The position numbers and the translations under genes are program-made. Shown in pieces: positions 1 to 5,879 of a stretch of DNA of 10,403 nucleotides. Below the pieces are notes generated by a model. It searched no databases. It was not told the DNA's origin and saw only the letters and a program-made list of their open reading frames with translations. Source of the stretch: Bacillota bacterium (lineage in GTDB: Bacteria > Bacillota > Clostridia > Christensenellales > CAG-138); contig JAEWMV010000090.1 of assembly GCA_023393045.1 (NCBI GenBank), positions 1 to 10,403 of the forward strand. The letters are read 5' to 3'. Each line of letters starts with the position of its first letter. Position 1 is the stretch's first letter.

Positions 1-15
1 CGGTATGTTCTTTAT

Positions 16-49
16 ATCTTAATTCTACGCTTATCTTAATTCCACGCTC
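16..49. repeat. 17-bp tandem duplication at a stop codon
   Basis: Two adjacent 17-base units (16-32 and 33-49) differ at two positions; both contain CTTAATTC(T/C)ACGCT. The stop codon of the minus-strand lipoprotein gene (31-33) lies where the units meet, so one copy encodes the last residues and the other lies just downstream. It looks like a simple local duplication. No terminator is seen in the 30 bases left to the window edge. Confidence 0.75.
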
Positions 50-1374
50 TCAAACCGATAGCCCATGGGGGAATCCGCGGCGGATACGAGCGTCACCGCG
101 GCGGCGCACAGCTCGCCGGAATCGGAAGTGCCCGGCACGCCGTAGAGGATCATGCCATAGAGCACAAGGCCGGTCTCGGTGCGCACGGCTTCGTCGATGC
201 GAAGCGACCATATCCCGTGCGGGTGCACGGGCAGCATGTAGTTGTCGCCCTCGAGGAAGGTGCCGTCGCCCGCTTCGGCAAAGTCCGCAGGCAGGGGCGT
301 GGAGAAGTACCAGCCATACGTTTCTTCATATTCCACGCGCACGACGGGGACGTAGAGCGTTTCCTCGTCGCCCCCGGTGAGGGTGAGCGTCATGAAGGCG
401 GTCGCGATGAACGCCGGAGGTCCCGCGGAATCAAAGCCCGCGTACTCCATGCCGCAGGCGGAAACGAGCGTGTCGAGCGGGCCGCGCAGGGCCTCGTACT
501 CCTCGAGGGAAAGCACCGTGCCCACCACGTCCGGATAGAAGGCGGCGCGGTCCATGAGGAAAACGAGCATGCCGTCGGCCTCCTGCGCGAGCGTGCCGGG
601 CGCGGCCACGAGGCCGTAGCCCTCCTCCGTCACGAAAAAGCCCGCGTACAGGTCGAGCGCGGCGGGGATGTCGTCGAGCGTGATGTCGCCGTAATAGGCG
701 CCGCGGTTGGCGTCGATGAGGTTATAGACCTGCTGCGCGGCCACGGCCTCCACCTCGTAGATGCCCGTCACGGACGCAAGCGACGCGCGGGCGCCGTCGG
801 GACCCAGCACCAGTATGCGCGGGAGCAGCTCCTCGTCACCGCCGAAGGAGGTGAACTCATAGAGATAAACGTTCACGTATTCGCCGATGCGCTCGGCGCG
901 GCATTCCACCCGCGTATAGGGGACGACGCCGTCTCCGGCTCCGTCCGCAAAAGGCAGCCGCTCCGCGCTCACGCGTTCGAGCAGCTCCTCCTCGTAGAGC
1001 GCCACCTGTTCGTTCATGTTCTCAAAGGCGGGGAAGGTGTCGGAAAATACGGGCAGCGCGTAATCGAGGCGGAACTGGGCGTTTTCTTCAGTTGCGTCCT
1101 CGGGATAGAGCACGGTCTTTTGCTCAAAGCTCACGCCGTCCGCTTCGCTCAGCGCGCCCCCCTCCGGGGTCGCGTCCGGCAGGACGCCGCTGGGAAGGAC
1201 CGTGTCCGTTTGGGAAGGGGTGGTTTCGCCCGGCGCGGGCGTGCCTTCGCCCAAGTTTTGCGCGGGGGGAGCGGTTCCAATGGAAATCCCCTCGCAGCCG
1301 GATGCGGCTATGGCCAGCACGAGCGCGATAAGCGCCGCCGTGATTCGATAAAATTGATACAATCGGTTTTTCAT
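31..1374 (-). CDS. Putative lipoprotein, DUF4163/DUF3298 (RsiV/PdaC-like) type
   Basis: This 447-residue protein starts with a short basic segment, a hydrophobic stretch at about residues 11-23 and a lipobox ending ASGC with Cys27, so it should be exported and lipid-anchored on the outer face of the membrane. A low-complexity Pro/Thr/Gly/Glu linker (about 34-75) follows. The segment at about 85-130, with a run of aromatic and acidic residues ending in FENMNEQVALYEEELLERV, resembles the DUF4163 fold. The region at about 200-285, with GFFVTEEGYGLV, resembles the DUF3298/RsiV C-terminal domain. The family call comes from pattern memory and is moderate. Function is unknown; relatives include anti-sigma factors and cell-wall hydrolase accessory domains, but no transmembrane anti-sigma part is seen here. 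The start is the only Met before the signal sequence, yet no clear Shine-Dalgarno precedes it. The gene is divergent from the flotillin operon. Confidence 0.8.
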   Translation of the reverse strand: MKNRLYQFYRITAALIALVLAIAASGCEGISIGTAPPAQNLGEGTPAPGETTPSQTDTVLPSGVLPDATPEGGALSEADGVSFEQKTVLYPEDATEENAQFRLDYALPVFSDTFPAFENMNEQVALYEEELLERVSAERLPFADGAGDGVVPYTRVECRAERIGEYVNVYLYEFTSFGGDEELLPRILVLGPDGARASLASVTGIYEVEAVAAQQVYNLIDANRGAYYGDITLDDIPAALDLYAGFFVTEEGYGLVAAPGTLAQEADGMLVFLMDRAAFYPDVVGTVLSLEEYEALRGPLDTLVSACGMEYAGFDSAGPPAFIATAFMTLTLTGGDEETLYVPVVRVEYEETYGWYFSTPLPADFAEAGDGTFLEGDNYMLPVHPHGIWSLRIDEAVRTETGLVLYGMILYGVPGTSDSGELCAAAVTLVSAADSPMGYRFESVELR

Positions 1375-1434
1375 GAGTACAACTTATCACAACATGCACA
1401 TGAAGACAACTGAATTATTTGTGACATATGGCGT

Positions 1435-1472
1435 GTTGCATTGCGAAAAAACTGGATATGATTGTATAATAA
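1435..1472 (+). promoter_or_regulatory. Putative promoter of the sigma-like gene
   Basis: TATAAT lies at 1465-1470, 31 bases before the start codon of the next gene. The best -35 is TTGCGA at 1441-1446 with an 18-base spacer. The stretch GTTGCAT (1435-1441), TGGATATGAT (1453-1462) and ATAATAA (1466-1472) recurs in the same order before nfeD, which suggests a shared control signal or a duplicated promoter. Confidence 0.55.
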
Positions 1473-1501
1473 CATCAAAGAGCGGATGATATGGAGGGAT
1501 T

Positions 1502-2239
1502 ATGTCGAATACCGTGACACCCGAAATGATAAAGATACTCAACAGCGGGGACCAGCGCGAGCTTCGGGCGTTCCTCACCCTGTATGCGCGGCCCGTGTAC
1601 GAGCGCGCGCTCACGATAACGGGGGATGAGACCGACGCGCGCCGCGTGACCCGCCGCGTGATCGCCCAGACGGCGCTGCTCGCCGCCAAGGGCGGGCTCG
1701 AGGAGGATGTGGACGCGCAGCTCATGAAGCTCACCGACGCCTGCTGCAGCGAGGACATCTTTTTTGTCAAGCTTGTGGACGACACCATGCAGGAGCTGAC
1801 TTCCCGTCCCATGAGCGAGTGGGACAAGCCCGACCTGCGGGAGAAGGACCTCCCCGGCGCCGCCAAGAGCGCCGCGGACTTGGACGAACCCGTGTTCGAG
1901 GCGCGGCGGCCCGAGCCGGAAGTTGAACAGGCCGTCCGCTATGAGAGCGTTTGGCCGGAGGAAGTTGTGCCCGCGGCCAAGGCCGCGCCCGCGTATGTTT
2001 CCGACCTTGCCCTGGAGGATGGGGAGGACGTGCCCGACCTGTTTTGTGAGGAGGAAGAGGAGCTTGAGGAAGGCCGCAAGACCGGCCCGCTGCTCGTGGT
2101 GGTGATATTCACCCTCGCGCTCGTGACGATGGCGCTCGTGTGGGTGCTGCTCGTCAAGCTCATGTACCTCGGCGTGCTGCCCAAGTTCGACTTCGGCTTC
2201 GCGGCGTGGTTCAATTCTCATATATTTCTTCTCTATTAA
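1502..2239 (+). CDS. Membrane-anchored protein with a sigma-region-2-like N-terminus
   Basis: I do not recognise this 245-residue protein as a named family. Residues about 19-60 (AFLTLYARPVYERALTITGD followed by ETDARRVTRRVI) follow the pattern of ECF sigma factor region 2, where an LY..VY..AL..TGD..DA..VT series is typical. The usual region 4 helix-turn-helix is absent. A long acidic, Pro/Ala-rich middle (about 95-190, ending in a Glu run) leads to one strong hydrophobic helix at about 196-220 and a short aromatic tail. The predicted topology is a soluble N-terminus tethered by a C-terminal membrane helix. GGAGGG at 1493-1498 precedes the ATG with a rather short gap; the next in-frame Met (1526) has no ribosome site. 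It lies 63 bases ahead of nfeD. Whether it binds RNA polymerase or only keeps a remnant fold cannot be told. Confidence 0.75.
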   Translation: MSNTVTPEMIKILNSGDQRELRAFLTLYARPVYERALTITGDETDARRVTRRVIAQTALLAAKGGLEEDVDAQLMKLTDACCSEDIFFVKLVDDTMQELTSRPMSEWDKPDLREKDLPGAAKSAADLDEPVFEARRPEPEVEQAVRYESVWPEEVVPAAKAAPAYVSDLALEDGEDVPDLFCEEEEELEEGRKTGPLLVVVIFTLALVTMALVWVLLVKLMYLGVLPKFDFGFAAWFNSHIFLLY

Positions 2240-2244
2240 ATTAC

Positions 2245-2278
2245 GTTGCATCCATTGCCTTTGGATATGATATAATAA
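2245..2278 (+). promoter_or_regulatory. Putative extended -10 promoter of nfeD-floA operon
   Basis: TATAAT at 2271-2276 is preceded by TGA at 2268-2270, giving an extended -10 (TGnTATAAT), which can work with a poor -35. The candidate -35 TTGCAT (2246-2251) is 19 bases away. GTTGCAT, TGGATATGAT (2262-2271) and ATAATAA repeat the arrangement seen upstream of the preceding gene. No terminator separates this promoter from that gene, so read-through is also likely. Confidence 0.6.
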
Positions 2279-2302
2279 TCGCAGGAAGGGGGCGACGGCC
2301 GA

Positions 2303-2818
2303 ATGGATTTTATCATGCAATACATCATGGGCTGGCACCTCGCGGCGCTTATATGCCTGATACTGGGCCTTGCGCTGATGGTGTTTGAAATGTTCACCCC
2401 CGGCATGGGCGTGCCGGGCATACTGGGCTTCTGTCTCTTGATCGCGGCCATTGTGCTGCGCGCGGACACGTTTGCCAACGGGGCGCTCACGCTTGCCATC
2501 ATACTGGTGCTCCTGGGCGCGGCGGCGTTCTTCGTTTTCCGCTCCTTCAAGAAGGGGCTCCTCTCACGCTCTCCCATTATATTAAAGGAGAGCATCGGGG
2601 AGAGGTCCACTTCCCTCTCCGATGCAGACATGCAGCAACTCGTGGGGCAGGAGGGGGTCGCGCTTACGGCGTTGCGCCCGTCCGGCAACGCCGTGTTCAG
2701 CGAGCGGCGGCTTGACGTCGTATCCGAGGGCGAGTTCATCGCCAAGGGCGCGAGGATCGTGATCATCCGCGTGGAAGGGCTGCGCGTGCTGGTGAAGCTC
2801 GCAGCAGCCGGCGCATGA
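2303..2818 (+). CDS. nfeD: NfeD-family membrane protein, short form
   Basis: The 171-residue product has three predicted membrane helices (about 11-30, 37-54, 59-79), with the family's PG.G..G turn (TPGMGVPGILG, 32-42) between the first two. A basic linker and a C-terminal OB-fold domain (about 112-168) follow, showing the NfeD pattern of G..G.A.T.LRPSG and, further on, FIAKGARIVIIRVEG. The ClpP-like serine protease domain of long NfeD proteins is absent, so this is the short (NfeD1b-like) form. NfeD proteins are encoded beside flotillins and act with them in membrane microdomains; here floA is two genes downstream. A purine-rich GGAAGGGGG lies 12 bases before the ATG, slightly far. The stop overlaps the next start (ATGA), implying translational coupling. 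Confidence 0.9.
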   Translation: MDFIMQYIMGWHLAALICLILGLALMVFEMFTPGMGVPGILGFCLLIAAIVLRADTFANGALTLAIILVLLGAAAFFVFRSFKKGLLSRSPIILKESIGERSTSLSDADMQQLVGQEGVALTALRPSGNAVFSERRLDVVSEGEFIAKGARIVIIRVEGLRVLVKLAAAGA

Positions 2819-3057
2819 TACACTTTTGCAAAGCCTGCGGCACGCTCTATAACGACAAGGCCGGCACGTGCCCCAGATGCACCTCGCGCAAGCTGCTCGA
2901 GGAAGACCCGGGCGGCGGCGCGGTGAACCGGGGCATGAGCGAGGAGGAACTTGCGCGCGCCCGCCGCAGTTCATGGATCGGCATACTCGTGGGCGTACCC
3001 CTTTTCATCGGCGCGATCTATCTCATCTATTTCTTAATCAATTTGCTGGGGAGCTGA
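2815..3057 (+). CDS. Small zinc-ribbon membrane protein
   Basis: This 80-residue protein begins with a rubredoxin-like zinc ribbon, C5-x2-C8-x10-C19-x2-C22, in which the first Cys pair is followed by GTLYND. An acidic, Gly-rich linker and one hydrophobic helix (about 54-78) complete it. The ribbon is expected on the cytoplasmic side, since no export signal precedes it. The ATG overlaps the nfeD stop by four bases and has no clear ribosome site of its own, so translation probably depends on nfeD. It sits between nfeD and floA, which argues for a role at the same membrane complex, but no function is known to me. Reality as a gene is supported by the Cys pattern, the overlap and the spacing to floA. 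Confidence 0.8.
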   Translation: MIHFCKACGTLYNDKAGTCPRCTSRKLLEEDPGGGAVNRGMSEEELARARRSSWIGILVGVPLFIGAIYLIYFLINLLGS

Positions 3058-3099
3058 CCCCGGCAGCCCAATAAGAATACCGACAGGAGGAAATGATAA

Positions 3100-4080
3100 A
3101 TGGAAGGTGTAATTCTCGCAATCGTCATCATCGTGGCGGCAATCGTTTTTCTCGCTATCTTCTTCAGCTTCGTGCCCCTCGGCCTGTGGATTTCCGCCAC
3201 CGCCTCCGGCCTCAAGGTGGGCATCTTCCAGCTTGTGGCCATGCGCATCAGGAAGGTCGTTCCCAGCCGCATCATCAACCCGATGATCAAGGCCACCAAG
3301 GCGGGGCTTTCGATCCCCCTCAACAAGCTTGAGGCGCACTACCTCGCGGGCGGCAACGTGGACCGCGTGGTCAACGCCCTCATCGCCGCGCAGCGCGCGG
3401 GCATCCCGCTCGATTTTGAGCGCGCCTGCGCCATAGACCTCGCCGGGCGCGACGTATTGAACGCCGTGCAGATGAGCGTCAACCCCAAGGTCATCGAGAC
3501 CCCCGTCATCGCCGCCATCGCCAAGGACGGCATAGAGCTTCGCGCCAAGGCGCGCGTGACCGTGCGCGCCAACATCGACCGCCTCGTGGGCGGCGCCGGC
3601 GAGGAGACCATCATCGCCCGCATCGGCGAGGGCATCGTCACCACCGTCGGCTCCTCGAACAGCCACAAGGATGTGCTCGAGAACCCCGACCTCATCTCCC
3701 AGACCGTGCTCAACAAGGGGCTCGACGCGGGCACCGCGTTTGAAATCCTTTCCATTGATATTGCGGACGTGGACGTGGGCCGCAACATCGGCGCGCAGCT
3801 GCAGATCGACCAGGCCGAGGCGGATAAGCGCATCGCCCAGGCGAAGGCGGAGGAGCGCCGCGCGATGGCTGTCGCGCAGGAGCAGGAGAACAAGGCCGAG
3901 GTGCAGGGCATGCGCGCGCGCGTCATAGAGGCCGAGGCCGAGGTGCCCCGCGCCATCGCGTCCGCTTTCCGCGAGGGCAAGCTGGGTGTAATGGATTATT
4001 ACAACATGCAAAACGTCATTTCGGATACGAAGATGCGCGAGTCCATCGCAGGCACCTCGCATACCGAAAAGAAGGAATAA
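3100..4080 (+). CDS. floA: Flotillin-like protein FloA (UPF0365/YqfA)
   Basis: The 326-residue product matches FloA in length (B. subtilis FloA is 331) and layout. An N-terminal hydrophobic hairpin-type segment (about 5-33) enters the membrane from the inside. A PHB/SPFH-type domain follows (roughly 35-230; note VNPKVIETPVIAAIAKDGIE and the conserved DIADVDVGRNIGAQLQIDQAEADKR). An Ala/Glu-rich coiled coil with AEADKR, AKAEERR and EAEAEVPRA repeats spans about 237-290, then a short tail with MDYYNMQNV. FloA builds functional membrane microdomains that scaffold signalling, secretion and cell-wall enzymes. AGGAGG (3085-3090) is nine bases before the ATG; an ATG at 3093 is out of frame. It is the fourth gene of the run, with the zinc-ribbon gene 42 bases upstream. 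Confidence 0.96.
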   Translation: MEGVILAIVIIVAAIVFLAIFFSFVPLGLWISATASGLKVGIFQLVAMRIRKVVPSRIINPMIKATKAGLSIPLNKLEAHYLAGGNVDRVVNALIAAQRAGIPLDFERACAIDLAGRDVLNAVQMSVNPKVIETPVIAAIAKDGIELRAKARVTVRANIDRLVGGAGEETIIARIGEGIVTTVGSSNSHKDVLENPDLISQTVLNKGLDAGTAFEILSIDIADVDVGRNIGAQLQIDQAEADKRIAQAKAEERRAMAVAQEQENKAEVQGMRARVIEAEAEVPRAIASAFREGKLGVMDYYNMQNVISDTKMRESIAGTSHTEKKE

Positions 4081-4119
4081 AGCGCACGCTGCGTACCCTG
4101 AAGGAAAGGGGGTGGAGCT

Positions 4120-4803
4120 ATGGAGACGATCATCATCATTGCGGTTGTGATTTTTATCATCAACGCAATCATCGGCAGCCAGCAAAAAAAGCGCCGTCAA
4201 CAGGACGCGCGGCCCGCGCAAAGGGATCCCCGTCAGATTTCTATAGAAGCGCAGCTTGAGGAGCAAAGGAGCGCCGCCGAGGCAGAACGCCGCCGCACCA
4301 TGCAGCCCACTGTGCGCACCACGCTCGCATCCCGGCAACCCGGCTGGCGTTGCGTCTGCGGCAGGGACAACGGTACGGGATCGACGTACTGCGTCAAGTG
4401 CGGGCGGCCGCGTGAGGAAGGCCAGACCGGGAGCTTGTATTACGATTCCGGCGAGGGCCGCTCCGCCGCGGGCGATACGGAAGGCTATTCCACCGAGGGC
4501 CGCCGCGAAGGCAAAACGCTTGCCGTCGCCAAGTCCAGCCTGCGCCATGCGGTCAAGTCCGTGACGGAATCACGCCATGCGCACACCGAATCGAGCATGA
4601 CCGGCATACAGCAAGAGTGCGAGGAGGATTACGATCCGCACGCGCGGGACAGCTACGATCTCGGCGGCGAGGACGCGTATGCTCTTGCGAGCGACGCGCA
4701 GGCGATGCCCTACGGCATTGCGCTGCGCGGGGGAGAGGACCTCGCGCGCGGCGTGCTCTATGCGGAGATACTCGGCAAACCCAAGGCCTTAAGAGGCCGC
4801 TGA
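4120..4803 (+). CDS. Membrane-anchored protein with RanBP2-type zinc finger
   Basis: This 227-residue protein has an N-terminal hydrophobic helix (about 3-19) followed by a Lys/Arg-rich stretch (23-37), suggesting a membrane anchor with a cytoplasmic body. A charged, Gln/Glu/Arg-rich segment (about 40-62) may form a helix. Residues 76-95 carry W76-x-C78-x-C80-x3-N84-x6-C91-x2-C94-G, which fits the RanBP2/NZF zinc-finger pattern except that the first Cys pair is separated by one residue instead of two to four. The rest (about 100-205) is polar and probably disordered. The tail (about 208-227) is a short amphipathic stretch ending EILGKPKALRGR. A G-rich ribosome site (4107-4117) precedes the ATG. 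It lies 39 bases after floA and 40 before deoD. No function is known to me; a partner or substrate adaptor of the flotillin complex is a guess. Confidence 0.8.
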   Translation: METIIIIAVVIFIINAIIGSQQKKRRQQDARPAQRDPRQISIEAQLEEQRSAAEAERRRTMQPTVRTTLASRQPGWRCVCGRDNGTGSTYCVKCGRPREEGQTGSLYYDSGEGRSAAGDTEGYSTEGRREGKTLAVAKSSLRHAVKSVTESRHAHTESSMTGIQQECEEDYDPHARDSYDLGGEDAYALASDAQAMPYGIALRGGEDLARGVLYAEILGKPKALRGR

Positions 4804-4843
4804 AAGAACGAAACCAAAGAAATATATAAACGGAGGGAAACCC

Positions 4844-5548
4844 ATGCCCATACCCACCCCGCACATCAGCGCGAAGGAAGGGGATTTTGCCAAAACCGTG
4901 CTCATGCCGGGCGACCCGCTGCGCGCGAAGTTCATCGCCGAAAACTTTTTTACAAACGCCGAACTCGTCAACAACGTGCGCGGCGTGCAGGGCTATACGG
5001 GCGAGTATAAGGGCAAGCGCGTATCGGTCATGGCAAGCGGCATGGGTATGCCCGCAATAGGCATCTATTCCTTTGAGCTTTTTCACTTTTACGGCGTGGA
5101 GAACATCATCCGCGTGGGCAGCGCGGGCGCGATCAACCCGGAGATGCCGCTCAGGAGCCTCGTCATCGCCATGAGCGCGTCCACCAACTCCAATTTCGCC
5201 GCGCAGTACCGGATGCCGGGGCTCGTTGCGCCCACGGCGAGCTGGACGCTCGTGAAAAAAGCGGTGGAGCAGGCCGAAAAGAGGGGGCTCGTCTACAAGG
5301 TGGGCAACATCCTCTCAAGCGACACCTTCTATGACGATGCGGGCCGCACCATGGAATGGGGACGCATGGGCGCGCTTGCGGTGGAAATGGAGGCCGCGGC
5401 GCTCTATCTCACGGCCGCGCGCGCGGGCAAAAACGCGCTTTGCGTGTGCACCATTTCGGATAGCCTCGTCACCGGCGAGGAGTGCACCAGCGAGGAGCGG
5501 CAGAACACCTTCACCGCCATGATGGAGCTTGCGCTCGAAATCGCGTAG
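4844..5548 (+). CDS. deoD: Purine nucleoside phosphorylase DeoD
   Basis: The 234-residue enzyme splits purine (deoxy)ribonucleosides with phosphate into the free base and (deoxy)ribose 1-phosphate, feeding purine salvage in the cytosol. It matches the hexameric, E. coli-type DeoD family over its full length: PHI near the start (His7), MPGDPLRAK with Arg27, NNVRG with Arg46, IIRVGSAGA with Arg90 and Ser93 (phosphate site), VEMEAA at 180-185 (ribose and base site) and the catalytic Asp206 in TISDS. The last few residues of longer homologues are missing, which is common. GGAGGG at 4832-4837 is six bases before the ATG. It is the last gene of the run that begins with the sigma-like protein, and a terminator follows. 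Its link to the flotillin genes looks like co-transcription and not shared function. Its products include xanthine and guanine, substrates for salvage enzymes such as the Xpt encoded at 7517. Confidence 0.96.
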   Translation: MPIPTPHISAKEGDFAKTVLMPGDPLRAKFIAENFFTNAELVNNVRGVQGYTGEYKGKRVSVMASGMGMPAIGIYSFELFHFYGVENIIRVGSAGAINPEMPLRSLVIAMSASTNSNFAAQYRMPGLVAPTASWTLVKKAVEQAEKRGLVYKVGNILSSDTFYDDAGRTMEWGRMGALAVEMEAAALYLTAARAGKNALCVCTISDSLVTGEECTSEERQNTFTAMMELALEIA

Positions 5549-5588
5549 CGGAAAAAGCGAAGCGCGCGAAACAAAACAGAGCATATAT

Positions 5589-5634
5589 AAAGGATGAAGC
5601 GCGAATTCCGTTTGACGCTTCATTCTTTATTTTT
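5589..5634 (+). terminator. Rho-independent terminator after deoD
   Basis: AAAGGATGAAGCG (5589-5601) pairs with CGCTTCATTCTTT (5616-5628) over 13 bases with one G-U pair, across a 14-base loop, and is followed by ATTTTTA. It starts 41 bases after the deoD stop and should end the flotillin operon transcript. Confidence 0.85.
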
Positions 5635-5676
5635 ATGGTTGAAGCGTGCGTGGACGGCGAAAAGAGGATGCCGCGC

Positions 5677-5790
5677 TTGCGCAAAACGTAAACAAATCAT
5701 GACCGCAGAAAGTATTGCGCCGAAACCGAGGCGCAAAAAACATCCGCTTTGCGCCGTGTTCGGCGTTTTGACGCGCATGCGCAAAAACGC
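5677..5790. repeat. GC-rich inverted and direct repeats in gene-free stretch
   Basis: The stretch from 5549 to 5818 has no convincing gene. Besides the deoD terminator it holds GCGCAAAA three times (5679, 5731, 5779), a palindrome TTGCGCAA (5677-5684), a hairpin of GGCGCAAA (5730-5737) with TTTGCGCC (5748-5755), and a longer one of GCGTTTT (5763-5769) with AAAACGC (5784-5790) enclosing GCGC-AT-GCGC. None has a following T-run on either strand, so these are not ordinary terminators. They lie upstream of the tlpA promoter and could be protein-binding sites or a REP-like element. Confidence 0.55.
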
Positions 5791-5818
5791 GATGGAAATT
5801 CGGCCAGGAAAAGACAGG

Positions 5819-5847
5819 TTGACTTCTTTAACTGTAACAGTTATAAA
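5819..5847 (+). promoter_or_regulatory. Sigma-A-type promoter of the tlpA-rrf2 unit
   Basis: TTGACT (5819-5824) and TATAAA (5842-5847) are separated by exactly 17 bases, giving a near-consensus housekeeping promoter. The expected transcript start lies around 5854, leaving a leader of about 25 bases with GGAGG before the ATG at 5880. Confidence 0.8.
5829..5843. promoter_or_regulatory. Palindromic operator candidate inside the promoter
   Basis: TAACTGTAACAGTTA is a perfect inverted repeat of seven bases around a central A. It fills the spacer and touches the -10 of the promoter, the classic place for a repressor dimer. The nearest regulator is the Rrf2-type protein encoded second in the same unit, so self-repression is a reasonable inference; binding specificity is not known. 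Confidence 0.6.
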
Positions 5848-5879
5848 TACAGTATCAAAAATGATTGGAGGTCAATTTG

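Noticed and set aside
217..1413. 398-codon plus-strand open frame
   Set aside because: It is antisense to the lipoprotein gene, whose signal peptide and lipobox are clear; the translation is Arg/Gly/His-rich with no domain, as expected for a shadow frame in GC-rich DNA.
1375..1440. Minus-strand promoter for the lipoprotein gene
   Set aside because: Only loose matches (such as TGATAA near 1388) were seen, without a well-spaced -35, so no promoter is claimed.
3034..4548. 504-codon minus-strand open frame
   Set aside because: It runs antisense across floA and the zinc-finger gene, both with good ribosome sites and family motifs; its His/Ala/Asp-rich product has no recognisable domain.
4785..4798. 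GGCCT-TAAG-AGGCC hairpin as terminator before deoD
   Set aside because: The stem is only five pairs, lies over the end of a coding region, and no T-run follows.
5865..5879. TTG start five codons upstream for the thioredoxin lipoprotein
   Set aside because: The GGAGG ribosome site lies within those codons, so the ATG at 5880 is the better start.
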